Source: Amyelois transitella
Lineage: Eukaryota; Arthropoda; Insecta; Lepidoptera; Pyralidae
Assembly: GCF_032362555.1 (NCBI RefSeq)
Contig: NC_083509.1
Location: 9,571,001-9,635,000 of the forward strand
Length of the DNA: 64,000 nucleotides
Direction of reading: 5' to 3'
A program made the translations under genes and the position numbers. Below, piece after piece: positions 34,801-45,370 of the stretch. The notes under the pieces were generated by a model. It had not been told where the DNA came from, searched no databases, and saw only the letters and a list, made by a program, of their open reading frames with translations. Each line of letters begins with the position of its first letter. Position 1 is the first letter of the stretch.

Positions 34801-35707
34801 TTCTATCACTAAGTCAAACAGCTGAGCGTTGCCTATCAGTCTTTTCAAGACTGGTGACTCTGTCTAATCCGCTAGGGATATAGACGTGATCATATGTATG
34901 TTAGTGAGTAACACTTTGAAACGTTTAATTCCAGTTCAAATGCTGCGGCGCGGTGCGGTTCGAGGACTGGCGCCGCAGCGCGTGGCACGAGCACGACCCG
35001 CGGCTGCTCGTGCCCGACTCGTGCTGCAGGAGCCCCGCCTCGCGCTGCGGCGCCAGGGACCACCCCTCCAACATCTACTACACTGTAACTACCATCTCCT
35101 CCACCAACTATAAACTTGTTCACGCGAGCATCCTAATGTTTTGTTCTTGCGTTTGTGTTTAGTAAGTTAGCAGCAAGCGGCTATATACGCAACTACCGAC
35201 TTATTTTTATTAAAAATATGTATTTGAATGCAACCAACCAACAAATGTACATATTTATTTTAAATGTTTTCTCTGTAAGTGAAATGTAAATTTCTTTGAG
35301 AAATAAAGTTCTTTAACCACATTTCTCACAATCGATTTAACATACTTACTTATAACTAAGTGGCGATTTAAAAATTCCGTTCTAACGTAACTGATTACTG
35401 TACATAAATTATTATCACTAATATTAAAAAAAAGCTTAAACCTATGAGTCAAATTATGGATTAACTCTAAATTTGTTATTGCCAAAAACTCATTTGCTAG
35501 CTCTGCTGATCAGGCAAATCTCGATCGACCCGATCATTCAATATGCCCACTTATTATTTCCAGGGCTGTATACGCCAATTCACCAACCACATCCGGGACC
35601 ACCTGATAATCCTGGCGGCCGTGGGGGTCGGCATGTCGGTCATCCCCATCTTCGGCTTTCTGTTCTCGTGCGTGTTGTATGTCAAAATCAAACACGTCAT
35701 CGACTGA
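31892..35707 (+). CDS. Tetraspanin, CD151-like, five coding exons
   Basis: Coding exons at 31892-32032, 32473-32664, 33103-33276, 34935-35084 and 35564-35707 keep one frame and give 266 residues. The acceptor before exon 2 is TTACATTTAAG, chosen over a nearby TTGCAG because only it keeps the frame. The short N-terminus is very basic (AKKKKVKPRKSRD). TM1 is VVFLFAGIGVLAVGAW, TM2 begins YPAIAYLLVLAGALG, TM3 begins TYFLLITFILEAGAG and TM4 begins HLIILAAVGVGMSVI. The large loop has the CCG signature (FKCCGA) plus PDSCC and RCGARDHPSNIY, closest in memory to CD151/TSPAN11, which organise integrins and other membrane partners. An upstream acceptor at 31807 implies a 5' untranslated exon. The stop is TGA followed by C, with an open continuation described separately. 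Confidence 0.93.
33211..34275 (+). repeat. 234-bp tandem repeat made from exon 3 and intron 3 of the tetraspanin
   Basis: Units start at CTCGCCAAC (33217), CTCGCCAAC (33451) and CTCTCCAAC (33685), an exact 234-bp period. A fourth unit (to 34275) has lost its exon-derived part to a SINE. Each unit holds the last 60 bases of exon 3, its donor and about 170 bases of intron that includes a diverged piece of repeat family A. Unit 3 has an extra A before the donor (ACTGAAAGTAGG). Only the first copy has a real acceptor upstream. Including a downstream copy through the nearby AAAGCAG acceptor would shift the frame. Confidence 0.93.
33934..34160 (+). mobile_element. tRNA-derived SINE, 5'-truncated
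   Basis: It starts within the A box (CGGTAGTACGC) and has an intact B box (GGTTCGAATCC). It carries the full body and ends near TTTGTTCCGTATATT. It interrupts unit 4 of the tetraspanin tandem repeat, so it arrived after the array formed or together with its last rearrangement. Confidence 0.85.
34647..34905 (+). repeat. Moth interspersed repeat, family A, near full length
   Basis: It starts GTGCCGTGTGGTTCGAGGCAC and ends GATATAGACGTGATCATATG. It lies in tetraspanin intron 3, just before exon 4. Confidence 0.75.
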
Positions 35708-36343
35708 CCACGGCCTAAGCCCTCCGCCACTAAGAACCGAAAAGTGTTCGATAAGGTATGTTTTTCTTTTATTTCCAAGTAATAAAAGTAAGTAAAAATA
35801 GTAAGATAATATCGTTAGTGTTAACCTTAACGCCTTCGCCGGCCCCAATAATATGACACTGGTATTGTTTAAAGCAAGAATGAATAATGTGCTTGCGGGC
35901 CCCACCTTAAGCCTCACCTTGAGGTCAAACGTACTCTAATAAAAAAGATAATTTTCCGAAGTAACCTTAGTTCCGGTTCTTTAAAGGTTTTCACACCAAA
36001 AGTTCGAGTCTCCTTAATCACCGACGTTCCATAGGAACTAGATTTGCTCTATTTCCAAACAACGCGTTGAATTTCGAAATCATTTTAAAATTTTACCAGA
36101 GTAAAAAATAATAAGTCATTAAGATTTGTCATTCTTTGTTTTTTATTTAAATATTTATATTTCCAGTCCGCCTCGGCGGGGGACCTCACAAAGTTCAATC
36201 CCGGACGCAGTTCGCAACGTGGGCCTAAATTCGAAAGTTCTAGAACCAAACGGAACGTCAAGCGGCCGCCATGTCCGCTGCACCACGCCGCTGAAAAAAG
36301 CGGCCCACCCATATCTACAATCAGCGATAACGTCAGCATATAA
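35708..36343 (+). CDS. Candidate readthrough extension of the tetraspanin (75 residues)
   Basis: After the TGA (35705-35707, followed by C) the frame stays open for 16 codons (PRPKPSATKNRKVFDK) to a donor at 35756 (AAG|GTATGT). It continues in phase from 36167, after ATTTCCAG, for 58 codons (SASAGDLTKFNPGRSSQRGP and so on, ending SDNVSI) to a TAA at 36341-36343. The extension is basic and Pro/Ser-rich, with no membrane segment, and would form a cytoplasmic tail. The exon is much more GC-rich than its surroundings, as expected of coding DNA. If not translated, it is simply the spliced 3' untranslated region. The C-terminal VSI could be a class II PDZ ligand; that is speculation. Confidence 0.6.
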
Positions 36344-38782
36344 AATATTCCAAATTCAAATTAAGCGAAAAGACTTTATTTTTTTTACAACTTAGAGTGC
36401 GCTGGGGATTGGCACCTATTTTCTCTTCTAAATGTCTTCAATTCCTAATTCAAACAGATCGTCATCTGCTCTTTCATTCTACATAGCCATGTTATAACTG
36501 TTTAAAATATAGACCTTACTAAACTAAACCAATTGGTGATAAAGATCTCTCTAAAACTAACAAAAGAATCTCAGCGTAAACAAATAATAATTTACTTTAA
36601 TGTGTTCATCTGATGTTACATAATGATATAGAATTTAAATGATGTTCATGTTTAGCTCGTAGCATTTTAGGTAGAGAACAAGATCGAATTTATGTCAAAG
36701 TGTATCTATGTCATACATTGAAAAGTAATACATAATTATGTTAAAAACAACCATAGAGGTGGTAACAATTCATGTAAATTATTAATAGCTATATGCGCCG
36801 AGCGTTAGCAGTGTTGATTTTATCTCCTTGACAACGACGATGCACAAAGGTTTTTTGTAAGAAGGTCGCCTACAGCATCTAGCAATGAAAAATACTGTAA
36901 TAATGTTCGCGCGCTCTACTTAGCCATATACTACCTCTATGGTAAACTATTAGAGGTTAAGATGGTGCTACTATAGAAACCTTAGGCCGTTGTGTACTTA
37001 ATGTTGTAGATAAATAAATAAAAATACCTAGACGTGCATGAATTAAACAACTTTCTGATAAATCAGTTACTAAAGAAATCCTGTCGTGTAACTTCTCCCA
37101 ATGAATACTAAGCGAGCGAGAGATCCATAGTTACGTTAAGAGTAAAACACAATCCAAATTTTAAACTAATTTACATTTTTCACCCGCATTTTTTTTCTAA
37201 ATCAGTTTTTATTTTTAATGCATAATAATTTATGTACAGTCTACCGCATCAAGTTACCCTGCATGAAACTATATGACGCGGTAATAAAGGCAAATTTGCG
37301 TAGGTTAATATGCTGTTAGCCGTACACACCCAATCCCTTGTCATTTTATTTACACAAGAAAAATTTAAATCAGAAATCGATTGATAATATTCGATTCGTT
37401 TACATGCAATAATAATTAAAACAATCCAAATCACTATAGTTAAACTAGTTAGGTAAATATGCAATTTAAATATGTGTAAAGTCTTATCTTCGTTAATAAT
37501 TATTTTGCTAGACGAATTATCAGTAATACATGTTTAATAAACTACACCTAAGCTGCATGTGCCTTATTAATAATTAAGATTGTAGTTAAAATTTAATAAG
37601 TATGTCTAATAGAAAGGGTTCCATACTTTTAATTCTGTAAAACATCTAGAAACATCCAGGTAAGTTTGTTTTTGACATCACATAAAAAGTTCATAACACC
37701 AACTAAGGCAGGCTGTCAGACGTGAGACAATCAGGTTCTTAGTGATCAATAGGTCACTGTGGAAATGTTTTATTGTAATTATATAACATTAAAATTATGT
37801 TTATTTTTAGCACGCTTCGCGCAAATTCGCGATCATTCTGTTGTGTACCCAATTTATAATATGTTGACCCTTTAAGATCAAACTATATATAACTAAATAT
37901 TATTATATCTTATTACAAACGATTCGTAGAGAGATTTTATATTACCAAGTCAAATTACATATTCAGTTCCTTAAATCCAAAGTGCAGAGTTTGATATCAG
38001 TGAACAGTTATATTGTTTGCTGTATCAATTGATATTGTTTTTCTTTATTTTACTTACAAGCTAAAATACATCGGGCCATTGAGTTTAGCCTATTTATAAA
38101 ATATTATGTGAATAATGAATTCATAAAAAATTGTTTAAGTAAAATGTTAATAGTTTCGCTCAATTTGGATGAATGAACTTTTATGCCTTGGTTGAGACCA
38201 ATTGAGTTTCGAATCAAAAACTTAATTAAAAGTATGAGACGCCCTTTCTAACGTCTAATTTATAATACTAAATGTGATTAAGTTATTTTTTGTATCGTAC
38301 TACAAACCAAAAAAAGTCTAATCATTACATAGTTAGTTATAAAAAAAAATATTCTTAATTTATTTTAATAATATCATGTTACGCCCTCTTTTTATCTTAT
38401 AATTTAATTTTGATATCCCGTAAAACTAGAATAAATCGAGGGAAAAATTTGAGAGATTTGTGTGTTCTCGAGATGCACAAACTTTTAAGACTTTTAAAAC
38501 CATATACCTAAGTATGTGCTCAGGGCTGAAGTTTAAAATTATTTTGCACACATTATTTCTCGAATTTTCTGTGATTTGTATTTAAATCTATGTACACCTC
38601 TCGTTGATATTTTTCGTTATATTTATAGCCTTCTTGTTAATGAATACAATTTTAACCACATTTATTGTGTTTTAGTATCCTGTGTCCCTCAAAAGTTCAC
38701 CAAATTAATTACCGATACCTAGGGTTTTTCGAGTGAATATGTATTATTTTAGCTTGCGTTACTAGCTTACATCACGCGTATA

Positions 38783-39453
38783 GGTCGCGCGGTGGTTAAA
38801 GAACGCTCGGAAAAAATAGTGGGGGCAAACGGCGCATGTGTACATTCGCGCTCAAAAATGCTAAGGGAAATGTTTTTTTTTTTATTTATTTAATACTAGC
38901 TGTTGTCCCGCAACTTCGCCCGCGTGATTTTCCAAAAAAAGTAGCCTATGTTTTAACTCGGTTATTTAACTATGTATATCCATATCTTATAATATACTTA
39001 TAATGTTAGTATGGATTTTGTGCCTTATAAATACTTATAATCCCTACTTATATTATAAATGCGAAAATGTGTATGTGTGTATGCATGTTCAGTTTTCACA
39101 CTTAACCTGACCTGGCTGAACCAATTTTGATGAAATTTGACATAGTTATATTCAACCGTGGACGGACATAGGGTAGGGGTGACTTGTACTGTTTGAGAAT
39201 TGATATATTATTTTAAGTTGTCGCGTACAAATACGATAAAACAATTTGTGCGCAACAGTACCCAAGAGACACGGGACGCGCGAACTCAACGCGGGAAGTA
39301 AAGAGTGACTAATCCACCAATACGTGTCGCCGTCGGCGCACACCCGCCCCCCCTCTCTCCTCGTCGCACCTAATAGACCTAAAAATTGATCACTGCGCAT
39401 GCCCCTTCTACTTTTGCCGAGCGTTCTTAAACCACCGCGCGACCTATACTATC
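38783..39453. mobile_element. Terminal-inverted-repeat element with a nested repeat
   Basis: GTATAGGTCGCGCGGTGGTT followed by AAGAACGCTCGG near 38789 is repeated in reverse complement at about 39417-39451, over some 37 bases with two or three differences. The outer ends read TA|TAGGTCG ... CGACCTA|TA, compatible with a TA target as in Tc1/mariner-like elements. No transposase is present, so it would be a MITE. Confidence 0.55.
38896..39010 (-). mobile_element. Helitron-like fragment nested in the inverted-repeat element
   Basis: A|CTAGCTGTTGTCCCGCAACTTCGCCCGCG is the reverse complement of the CTAG|T terminus seen at 2602-2810. A separate plus-oriented 5' piece (CCTACTTATATTATAAATGCG) follows at about 39043. 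Confidence 0.5.
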
Positions 39454-40450
39454 CACCTTACTAGCGTACAGGGTCCGAATTTAGGAAGCACGCCGAACCT
39501 TTGGGTTAAATTGTGTTTATAAAACCATCCATCTTTGAACACATCTTGCTAAACCATCTGGCAGATTGAGGTCAAACTTAAATTTCCAATATAAAAATAC
39601 CTTAAGCCAAAATTTGTGGTTGCATAAGTTTAACTAGTCTGTCTAGGTATCTGTCGTCCTATGAATGGTCATCTTGCATACGTTTGATAAGAAACCGTTA
39701 AATTTTATGGTTTTATAATTATTTAAAGTAGGTACCTACTTGTACCAAATACCATTTCATACCTGAAAATCTAAAATTTACTAATAAACCTCATTGGAGT
39801 ATCATGATATTTAATAGTTTTAGATGATGCAATATTTCAAGGAAAACTTTAAAAAGTGATCACAAAAACTTTACGATTGTGTTTAGATATATTACCCAGA
39901 TAGATACTTTGTTTGTTTTTTCTTATTATAAAAAAGAATATGAAGATTTTCATCATTTGTCTGGCCATTTAAATGGTTAAGAGCAAGACGACAGGTAGGT
40001 AGGTATTACGAAATTATCATGGACGTATATACCAATTAATAAAATTCACATAGTTCTTAATTATTTTTCTCTCGTCGAAGAATACCTACTTAACTAGTGT
40101 CAGTTATGGCCGCAATAATGACGGAGGGACATAGAACTTTTTAATGATAGGTAGGTACTAATAAGTATTATAAAAGTCGTGAGTTCCGTTTGCATTAAGT
40201 TGTTTACATTTAGCAGATAGGTATTTAGGTATAAGAATCGTGACGTCTTGACGGGAAACAATAAATATTTTATAATATCTACCCAAAGGTTTTGACACAT
40301 TCGGGGCATCCACCTATCAAATATATACCTTTTGTTATACATCATCAACAAATGAAATTTTAATTACTCTAATTAAGTACGTTGGTAGTGGAAATTCGTA
40401 ATTAAATAGGTAGTCGATAGTTCGTCTTCTAAAGAGTTAACAGTGTTAAA

Positions 40451-41326
40451 ATGTTTCGCATATTATTATTTGTGATATTATTAAGTAAGACTGTTATATC
40501 TGCAAGTGTTACTCAATTTCAAATGACCAGTTTTGAGCCATGGTTTCAAAATGTGGACGGATCATCACAAATTCAGCAATCAAATATTATGGCACAAGCA
40601 AATAAAGCACCTGGAATCAGTGTCGGATACATACCAGGTTCTGTCTCATCGCCATTTAAAGAAACTTTCTCAAATTTAAACTCAAATTTTCAAGTTAATC
40701 GATTTACATTCCCAACAATATATCAACAAAATGTATTAAAATTGGATCCATTAATCAAGACAAATTTTAATGTACAACATCAAAAATCTTTCGGCGCTGT
40801 GATTAATGTTCAACAACTCCATGGTAATTTTGAAACAATACAGAATACAAACAAATTTCAGAAAATTATCAAAGGTGTGCCTTTATTTCCTAATTTAAAC
40901 GTCGATGTGTTTTCTAAACCACTTATCCCTAATCAAAAGCATAACACCCTCCAAGTAGGGTTTCACCCTGAATTTGATAATAAAATTACGAACGTTAACT
41001 TAAAACCACGTCCTAATACTCCTTACAATATTTTCCAAGGAAGTTTTCATCCTATACATCCTTGGTTCAATAATCAACAACAGCATACCTTTAATCCTGA
41101 TGAAAGTCATGTTTTTTCCAATTCTAATCATACTATCAATAGAGCTACTACAGACTTTCCAGTAATTCTTGAATACAATAATAATCATCATCATTATGCC
41201 TTATCTACATCAACAACAGTACGAACGCCTTCTTCGTCAGAATCTACAAATGGAAATGATGAAGATGAAGGAAATTACCCCGGAGATGTATACGATATTG
41301 ACATCCGCCGAGATGAAGCAGACTAG
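40451..41326 (+). CDS. Secreted low-complexity protein 1 (unknown family)
   Basis: 291 residues in a single exon. A signal peptide (MFRILLFVILLSKTVIS, then A-S-V) predicts secretion. The mature part is rich in Asn, Gln, Phe and Pro, with repeated NxNFQ-like stretches (SNLNSNFQVNRFTF, KTNFNVQHQK) and a His/Asn-rich patch (NNNHHHYA). Ser/Thr-rich sequence and an acidic end (NDEDEGNYPGDVYDIDIRRD) follow. It has no cysteines in the mature part. The tail motif VYDIDIR matches EYNIDVR in the neighbouring gene 400 bases downstream, so the two are probably tandem paralogues. A silk, cuticle, egg-shell or immune-secretion role is possible, but nothing in the sequence decides it. AATAAA at 41362 is a likely poly(A) signal. 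Confidence 0.8.
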   Translation: MFRILLFVILLSKTVISASVTQFQMTSFEPWFQNVDGSSQIQQSNIMAQANKAPGISVGYIPGSVSSPFKETFSNLNSNFQVNRFTFPTIYQQNVLKLDPLIKTNFNVQHQKSFGAVINVQQLHGNFETIQNTNKFQKIIKGVPLFPNLNVDVFSKPLIPNQKHNTLQVGFHPEFDNKITNVNLKPRPNTPYNIFQGSFHPIHPWFNNQQQHTFNPDESHVFSNSNHTINRATTDFPVILEYNNNHHHYALSTSTTVRTPSSSESTNGNDEDEGNYPGDVYDIDIRRDEAD

Positions 41327-41361
41327 ACTAACTACTTGTACTGGATTATGTAGTTTATAGT

Positions 41362-41367
41362 AATAAA
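41362..41367 (+). terminator. Probable poly(A) signal for secreted protein 1
   Basis: AATAAA 36 bases after the stop codon of the gene at 40451-41326. Confidence 0.55.
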
Positions 41368-41696
41368 TTAAAACTTAAACAAAACACAAAAGTTTTTAAG
41401 AATGAATTACCGAACAGAAATCGAATAAAATAGATAAAAATAATATATAGAATATAATAAAAATATCTATCGAGTCATTAAAATGGATGAGAACCCATGA
41501 ATAATTTTTGATCATCGAAATCATAAAAATGTGTATAACTGTAAGTATGTAGAATACTAAAACTTGTAATAAACTAGGTACCTACCGAAACAAAACTGGT
41601 TTGCCATGTGATGATCTGCGAATTAGCCATTCTTACTCGGAAATAAGCGTCAGTTAAGTGTGGGCTGTTCGCTACGGAATTATCAACAAGTTGCGG

Positions 41697-41705
41697 ATAT
41701 AAATA
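41697..41705 (+). promoter_or_regulatory. Probable TATA box of secreted protein 2
   Basis: GGATATAAATAAA lies about 30 bases upstream of the ATG at 41730, so transcription would start very close to the start codon and leave an unusually short leader. If the real promoter lies further upstream, this is only an AT-rich match. Confidence 0.4.
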
Positions 41706-41729
41706 AAATAAGTTAAAAATTCAGGAAAC

Positions 41730-42413
41730 ATGAACATAAGTCTCTTAATTTTTGTGATGATGGCAGTGATGTGTTACGGAGATTATCCTACACCGATTTT
41801 AGATGCTATCATAAATGGCGCTTCAAAAATTCGTGCAAGGATACAAAATGCAGGTACATTTATTGATAAGATAGCTCACAGACAAAGTGGAAGTTTGAAT
41901 TTCGGGGGAAATATTGATATCAACAAAGATAATGAGCATCATCCTCCGCCTGGCTACGGATCTCATGGTTATGGTCCAGGTCCAGGCCCTATGGACTACA
42001 ATACTAATGCTAATAATCACAATAACAACTACCAGCCTGGATTTCTAGTGAGACCTGGAAACAACCAACCTGGATATAATAACGGACCAAGCAACAAACC
42101 GTGGCAAAATTACAATTATAACGGGCAAAATCAGAATCAAAACGAATATTACAATTCAGAAGACACGTCACAGGAAAATAAAAACAGTCACGGTAACACC
42201 AACTACAATAAAAAACCAAGCGATGATGGCCAAACTTTATATTATGGTCCTAAAAAAGAAGACGGCCCGACTCGAATACCTTTGAACCCAAATGAAGTTA
42301 ATTACGGGGCCGACAAAACAGAAAACAATTCTCCAAAAAGAGAAACTAAGAACGAAGAAGCTGACGACGACCAAGAATATAACATCGATGTGAGATTTAA
42401 CAATAATGATTAA
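41730..42413 (+). CDS. Secreted Gly/Asn/Tyr-rich protein 2 (unknown family)
   Basis: 227 residues with a clear signal peptide (MNISLLIFVMMAVMCYG, then DYPTP). A short helical N-terminal part (ILDAIINGASKIRARIQNAG) is followed by a disordered region: Gly/Pro/Tyr (PPGYGSHGYGPGPGP), then long Asn/Gln/Tyr runs (NYNYNGQNQNQNEYY). The end is charged and acidic (EEADDDQEYNIDVRFNNND). The tail resembles that of the gene at 40451-41326 (VYDIDIR versus EYNIDVR), and both genes are single-exon, same-strand and adjacent. I see no cysteine framework or known antimicrobial or cuticle motif. It may be a structural or surface-coating protein, but this is a guess. Confidence 0.8.
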   Translation: MNISLLIFVMMAVMCYGDYPTPILDAIINGASKIRARIQNAGTFIDKIAHRQSGSLNFGGNIDINKDNEHHPPPGYGSHGYGPGPGPMDYNTNANNHNNNYQPGFLVRPGNNQPGYNNGPSNKPWQNYNYNGQNQNQNEYYNSEDTSQENKNSHGNTNYNKKPSDDGQTLYYGPKKEDGPTRIPLNPNEVNYGADKTENNSPKRETKNEEADDDQEYNIDVRFNNND

Positions 42414-43383
42414 TTAAGTAACATTGTATTCATAATTAATTTCAATTAAAATAAGTAACGAATTGTTCACTTGTTTTGTTTATAGCTAATCACTAACTGG
42501 TTTACCTTCGACCTCGTCAGGGTCAAGTACAGTAACCTATCTAATCTATAAATTATCTAGTCTACAAATGTTATCGCCTCTTTATTCTGGTCTTACAAAT
42601 TATAAATTATTGTATACGACGAGTTTCAAGCGTATTATTGTATATTGCATTTTAATGAAAGGCTTTGAAAATTTAAAGTAACCTTTGCTTAAGAAAGATT
42701 TTGTTTGTACTTATGTTCTAAATCTCATCAAAATCGGGTGAGCAGTCTTATATTTAATTCTTTTTGAACATTTAGCCTAATATGAAACCATTAAGCTGAA
42801 TTACCAAAGGGGTGAAACTTCCAAATAAAATCTTATTCATAAAGTATTTAAATACTTAGGAATTTACTAAAAAGTAATTTATTGTATCATCGAATTACAG
42901 TGAATAAATCTTTTGAACATACTTTAAACCATTTTTTTTTCAAGTCGGTTATAAAATAAAGTCGTCCTTAGGCCATTCATGAAAATAAATATCATTTGTC
43001 TATGGAGCTGTCTGTCAATGTCATTAATATTTTTGCAATTTTGACATGAGGCATTGTGAAATGTGAAATTGTGAGTGAAAGAGGAAGCCGGTGTCGTGCT
43101 TCGATTTATAAAATTTAATTTATAAAATTTATTTTTGATAAATTAAACTTTACTGTTTCGTATAACGTTCCACTATCTGTGCTAAGTACAATAATTTTGA
43201 TACAAATCTTGTATATCTCCCATCGAGAAGAATCTGAGCACACCACGTGTGCAATAAGAGTTTGCAGAAACTGGATATCGTAAAGATTTGAAATTCACGA
43301 CGAATATACAAACACCAACAATTAACTTCACTGCTACGTACGAATTTATAACCAATTTGTATCCACGTGCACATTTTGTAAAC
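42414..43383. other. Intergenic and IMPDH 5' region
   Basis: AT-rich spacer without a supported gene. Upstream of the IMPDH ATG the same frame is open back to a TAA at 43255, but it has no ATG, so I treat 43258-43383 as leader. Promoter motifs are not obvious. Confidence 0.5.
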
Positions 43384-44922
43384 ATGTCTGTAAAAGCTGA
43401 AGGTGATTTGCGTGATGGCCTGTCGGCCGCCGAAATATTTGCCAACAGTGAAGGTCTTACTTACAACGACTTTCTGCTCCTGCCTGGCTACATAGATTTC
43501 ACTGCAGAGGAAGTTGATCTCACGTCCCCCCTCACGAAGAAGATAAACCTGAAATCTCCACTTGTGTCAACTCCAATGGACACAGTTACTGAAGCAGACA
43601 TGGCCATATCGATGGCTTTATGTGGTGGTATAGGTATTATTCACCACAACTGCACACCAGAGTACCAAGCCAATGAAGTGCATAAAGTAAAGAAATACAA
43701 ACATGGATTCATCAGAGATCCTGTGTGTATGGGACCTGACCATACAGTGGCTGATGTGATAGAGGCCAAGAAAAAGAATGGATTTACTGGATACCCTATT
43801 ACTGAAAACGGAAAGCTGGGAGGCCGACTGATAGGAATTGTCACCTCCAGAGACATTGATTTTAGGGAGGGAGATCCACAACTCAGCCTCAAAGAAGTGA
43901 TGACTCCAATTGATGAAATGATCACTGCCCAGTCAGGTGTCACTCTTCAAGATGCGAACTACATCTTGGAGAAAAGCAAGAAAGGTAAACTTCCAATAAT
44001 CAATGGAGCTGGAGAACTTGTAGCTCTAATTGCTAGAACTGATTTGAAGAAAGCCAGAAGTTATCCAAATGCTTCAAAAGACTCCAACAAACAACTACTG
44101 GTTGGTGCTGCTATTGGCACAAGGGAGGCTGATAAAGGACGCCTCCAACTCCTTGTTGACAATGGAGTAGATGTAATAGTACTTGATTCTTCACAAGGTA
44201 ACTCAATCTATCAAGTTGAGATGATAAAATACATCAAAAAAACTTTCCCAGATATCCAAGTTATTGGAGGCAATGTTGTAACAAGAATGCAAGCCAAGAA
44301 TCTGATTGAAGCTGGTGTAGATGCTCTGAGGGTGGGGATGGGCAGTGGCTCTATTTGTATAACTCAGGAGGTGATGGCATGCGGCTGTCCCCAGGCTACA
44401 GCAGTATATCAGGTTGCCACCTATTCCAAACAGTTCAATGTCCCAGTAATTGCTGATGGAGGCATTCAATCAGTGGGTCATATTGTCAAATCTTTAGCTT
44501 TAGGAGCATCAACAGTTATGATGGGTTCTCTGCTGGCTGGCACATCTGAGGCTCCTGGAGAGTACTTCTTTTCTGATGGTGTCAGACTGAAGAAATACAG
44601 AGGAATGGGAAGCTTAGAAGCCATGGAGAATAAAGATGGGAAGGGTTCTGCAATGAGCAGGTATTTCCATAAAGAAACTGATAAACATAGAGTTGCCCAA
44701 GGTGTGAGCGGCAGTATTGTAGATAAAGGGTCAGTTCTCCGCTTCCTGCCATATTTACAAACAGGGATGCAGCATAGCTGCCAAGATCTTGGAGCCAGAT
44801 CTGTAACACGCTTACGGGAGATGAGCTACTCTGGTGACCTGAGATTCATGAAGAGAACATACTCTGCACAGCTGGAAGGCAATGTACATGGTTTGTTTTC
44901 TTATGAAAAACGTTTGTTCTAG
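43384..44922 (+). CDS. Impdh: Inosine-5'-monophosphate dehydrogenase
   Basis: 512 residues in one exon. The enzyme oxidises IMP to XMP with NAD+, the rate-limiting step of guanine nucleotide synthesis, in the cytosol as a tetramer that can octamerise. The TIM-barrel start ([25 protein letters not shown]), two CBS domains at about 115-230 ([15 protein letters not shown]), the NAD-binding DSSQGNS, the phosphate-binding [13 protein letters not shown] with the catalytic Cys in SIC near residue 325, ADGGI, and the mobile flap SRYFHKETD are all present. Length equals that of other animal IMPDHs. The start is ATGTCTGTAAAAGC; upstream in-frame sequence lacks an ATG. Lack of introns may be ancestral to the lineage or reflect retroposition. 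It looks fully functional. The fly orthologue is raspberry. Confidence 0.97.
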   Translation: MSVKAEGDLRDGLSAAEIFANSEGLTYNDFLLLPGYIDFTAEEVDLTSPLTKKINLKSPLVSTPMDTVTEADMAISMALCGGIGIIHHNCTPEYQANEVHKVKKYKHGFIRDPVCMGPDHTVADVIEAKKKNGFTGYPITENGKLGGRLIGIVTSRDIDFREGDPQLSLKEVMTPIDEMITAQSGVTLQDANYILEKSKKGKLPIINGAGELVALIARTDLKKARSYPNASKDSNKQLLVGAAIGTREADKGRLQLLVDNGVDVIVLDSSQGNSIYQVEMIKYIKKTFPDIQVIGGNVVTRMQAKNLIEAGVDALRVGMGSGSICITQEVMACGCPQATAVYQVATYSKQFNVPVIADGGIQSVGHIVKSLALGASTVMMGSLLAGTSEAPGEYFFSDGVRLKKYRGMGSLEAMENKDGKGSAMSRYFHKETDKHRVAQGVSGSIVDKGSVLRFLPYLQTGMQHSCQDLGARSVTRLREMSYSGDLRFMKRTYSAQLEGNVHGLFSYEKRLF

Positions 44923-45186
44923 TTCAATACAATGTGATATAAGTTATTTACTAAAAATATTTTCAATGTCAATAGTTCAAGTTGTATGTGATTGACAAAA
45001 ATGCTTCAGTAAATAGAGAATATTATTTTCTGTATTTGTATTTTAAGGTATTACCTATACATATAAGCGTAAAGAAAGTTTATGTATAATTATAGTAGGT
45101 ATAAAGTATAAATTCCATTTTTATATTTTGTGCCCCAATCTGATGTTACATAGTGACGCCAGACAGATTTGTATCCTGTACTCTAC

Positions 45187-45192
45187 AATAAA
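45187..45192 (+). terminator. Probable poly(A) signal for IMPDH
   Basis: AATAAA about 265 bases past the stop, followed by a GT-rich stretch (GTGTGTATT) as expected of a cleavage region. Confidence 0.6.
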
Positions 45193-45235
45193 GTGTGTAT
45201 TATTAAATCTTTAGTTGCTTATTTTTTCTTTATTC

Positions 45236-45370
45236 ACTAGGACATGAAGGAGGTATCACAAGGTTGACTGGAAGAGATTGCTTTAGCGATAAGTCTGCCT
45301 TTATCTAATAACCTGTTTTTTTCTGTTTTTCTTTTTCTTATGGGGCAATAAAGAGTTTATCTATCTATAA
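45236..45370 (+). mobile_element. 3' end of a LINE-like repeat
   Basis: ACTGGAAGAGATTGCTTTAGCGATAAGTCTGCC, followed by a T-rich stretch and GGCAATAAAGAG, resembles the 3' tail common to several moth non-LTR elements. No coding part remains. The call is from general familiarity; there is only one copy in the window. Confidence 0.45.

Larger units (their letters stand above)
36344..40440. other. 3' region of the tetraspanin and intergenic DNA
   Basis: AT-rich. The tetraspanin transcript probably ends near AATAAA-type hexamers around 37013. After that I see only short, motif-free frames, apart from a small inverted-repeat element with a nested Helitron-like fragment at 38783-39453. Confidence 0.5.

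Noticed and set aside
43288-43383. N-terminal extension of IMPDH
   Set aside because: The frame is open but has no ATG, and the residues do not look like IMPDH. The ATG at 43384 gives the usual family start.
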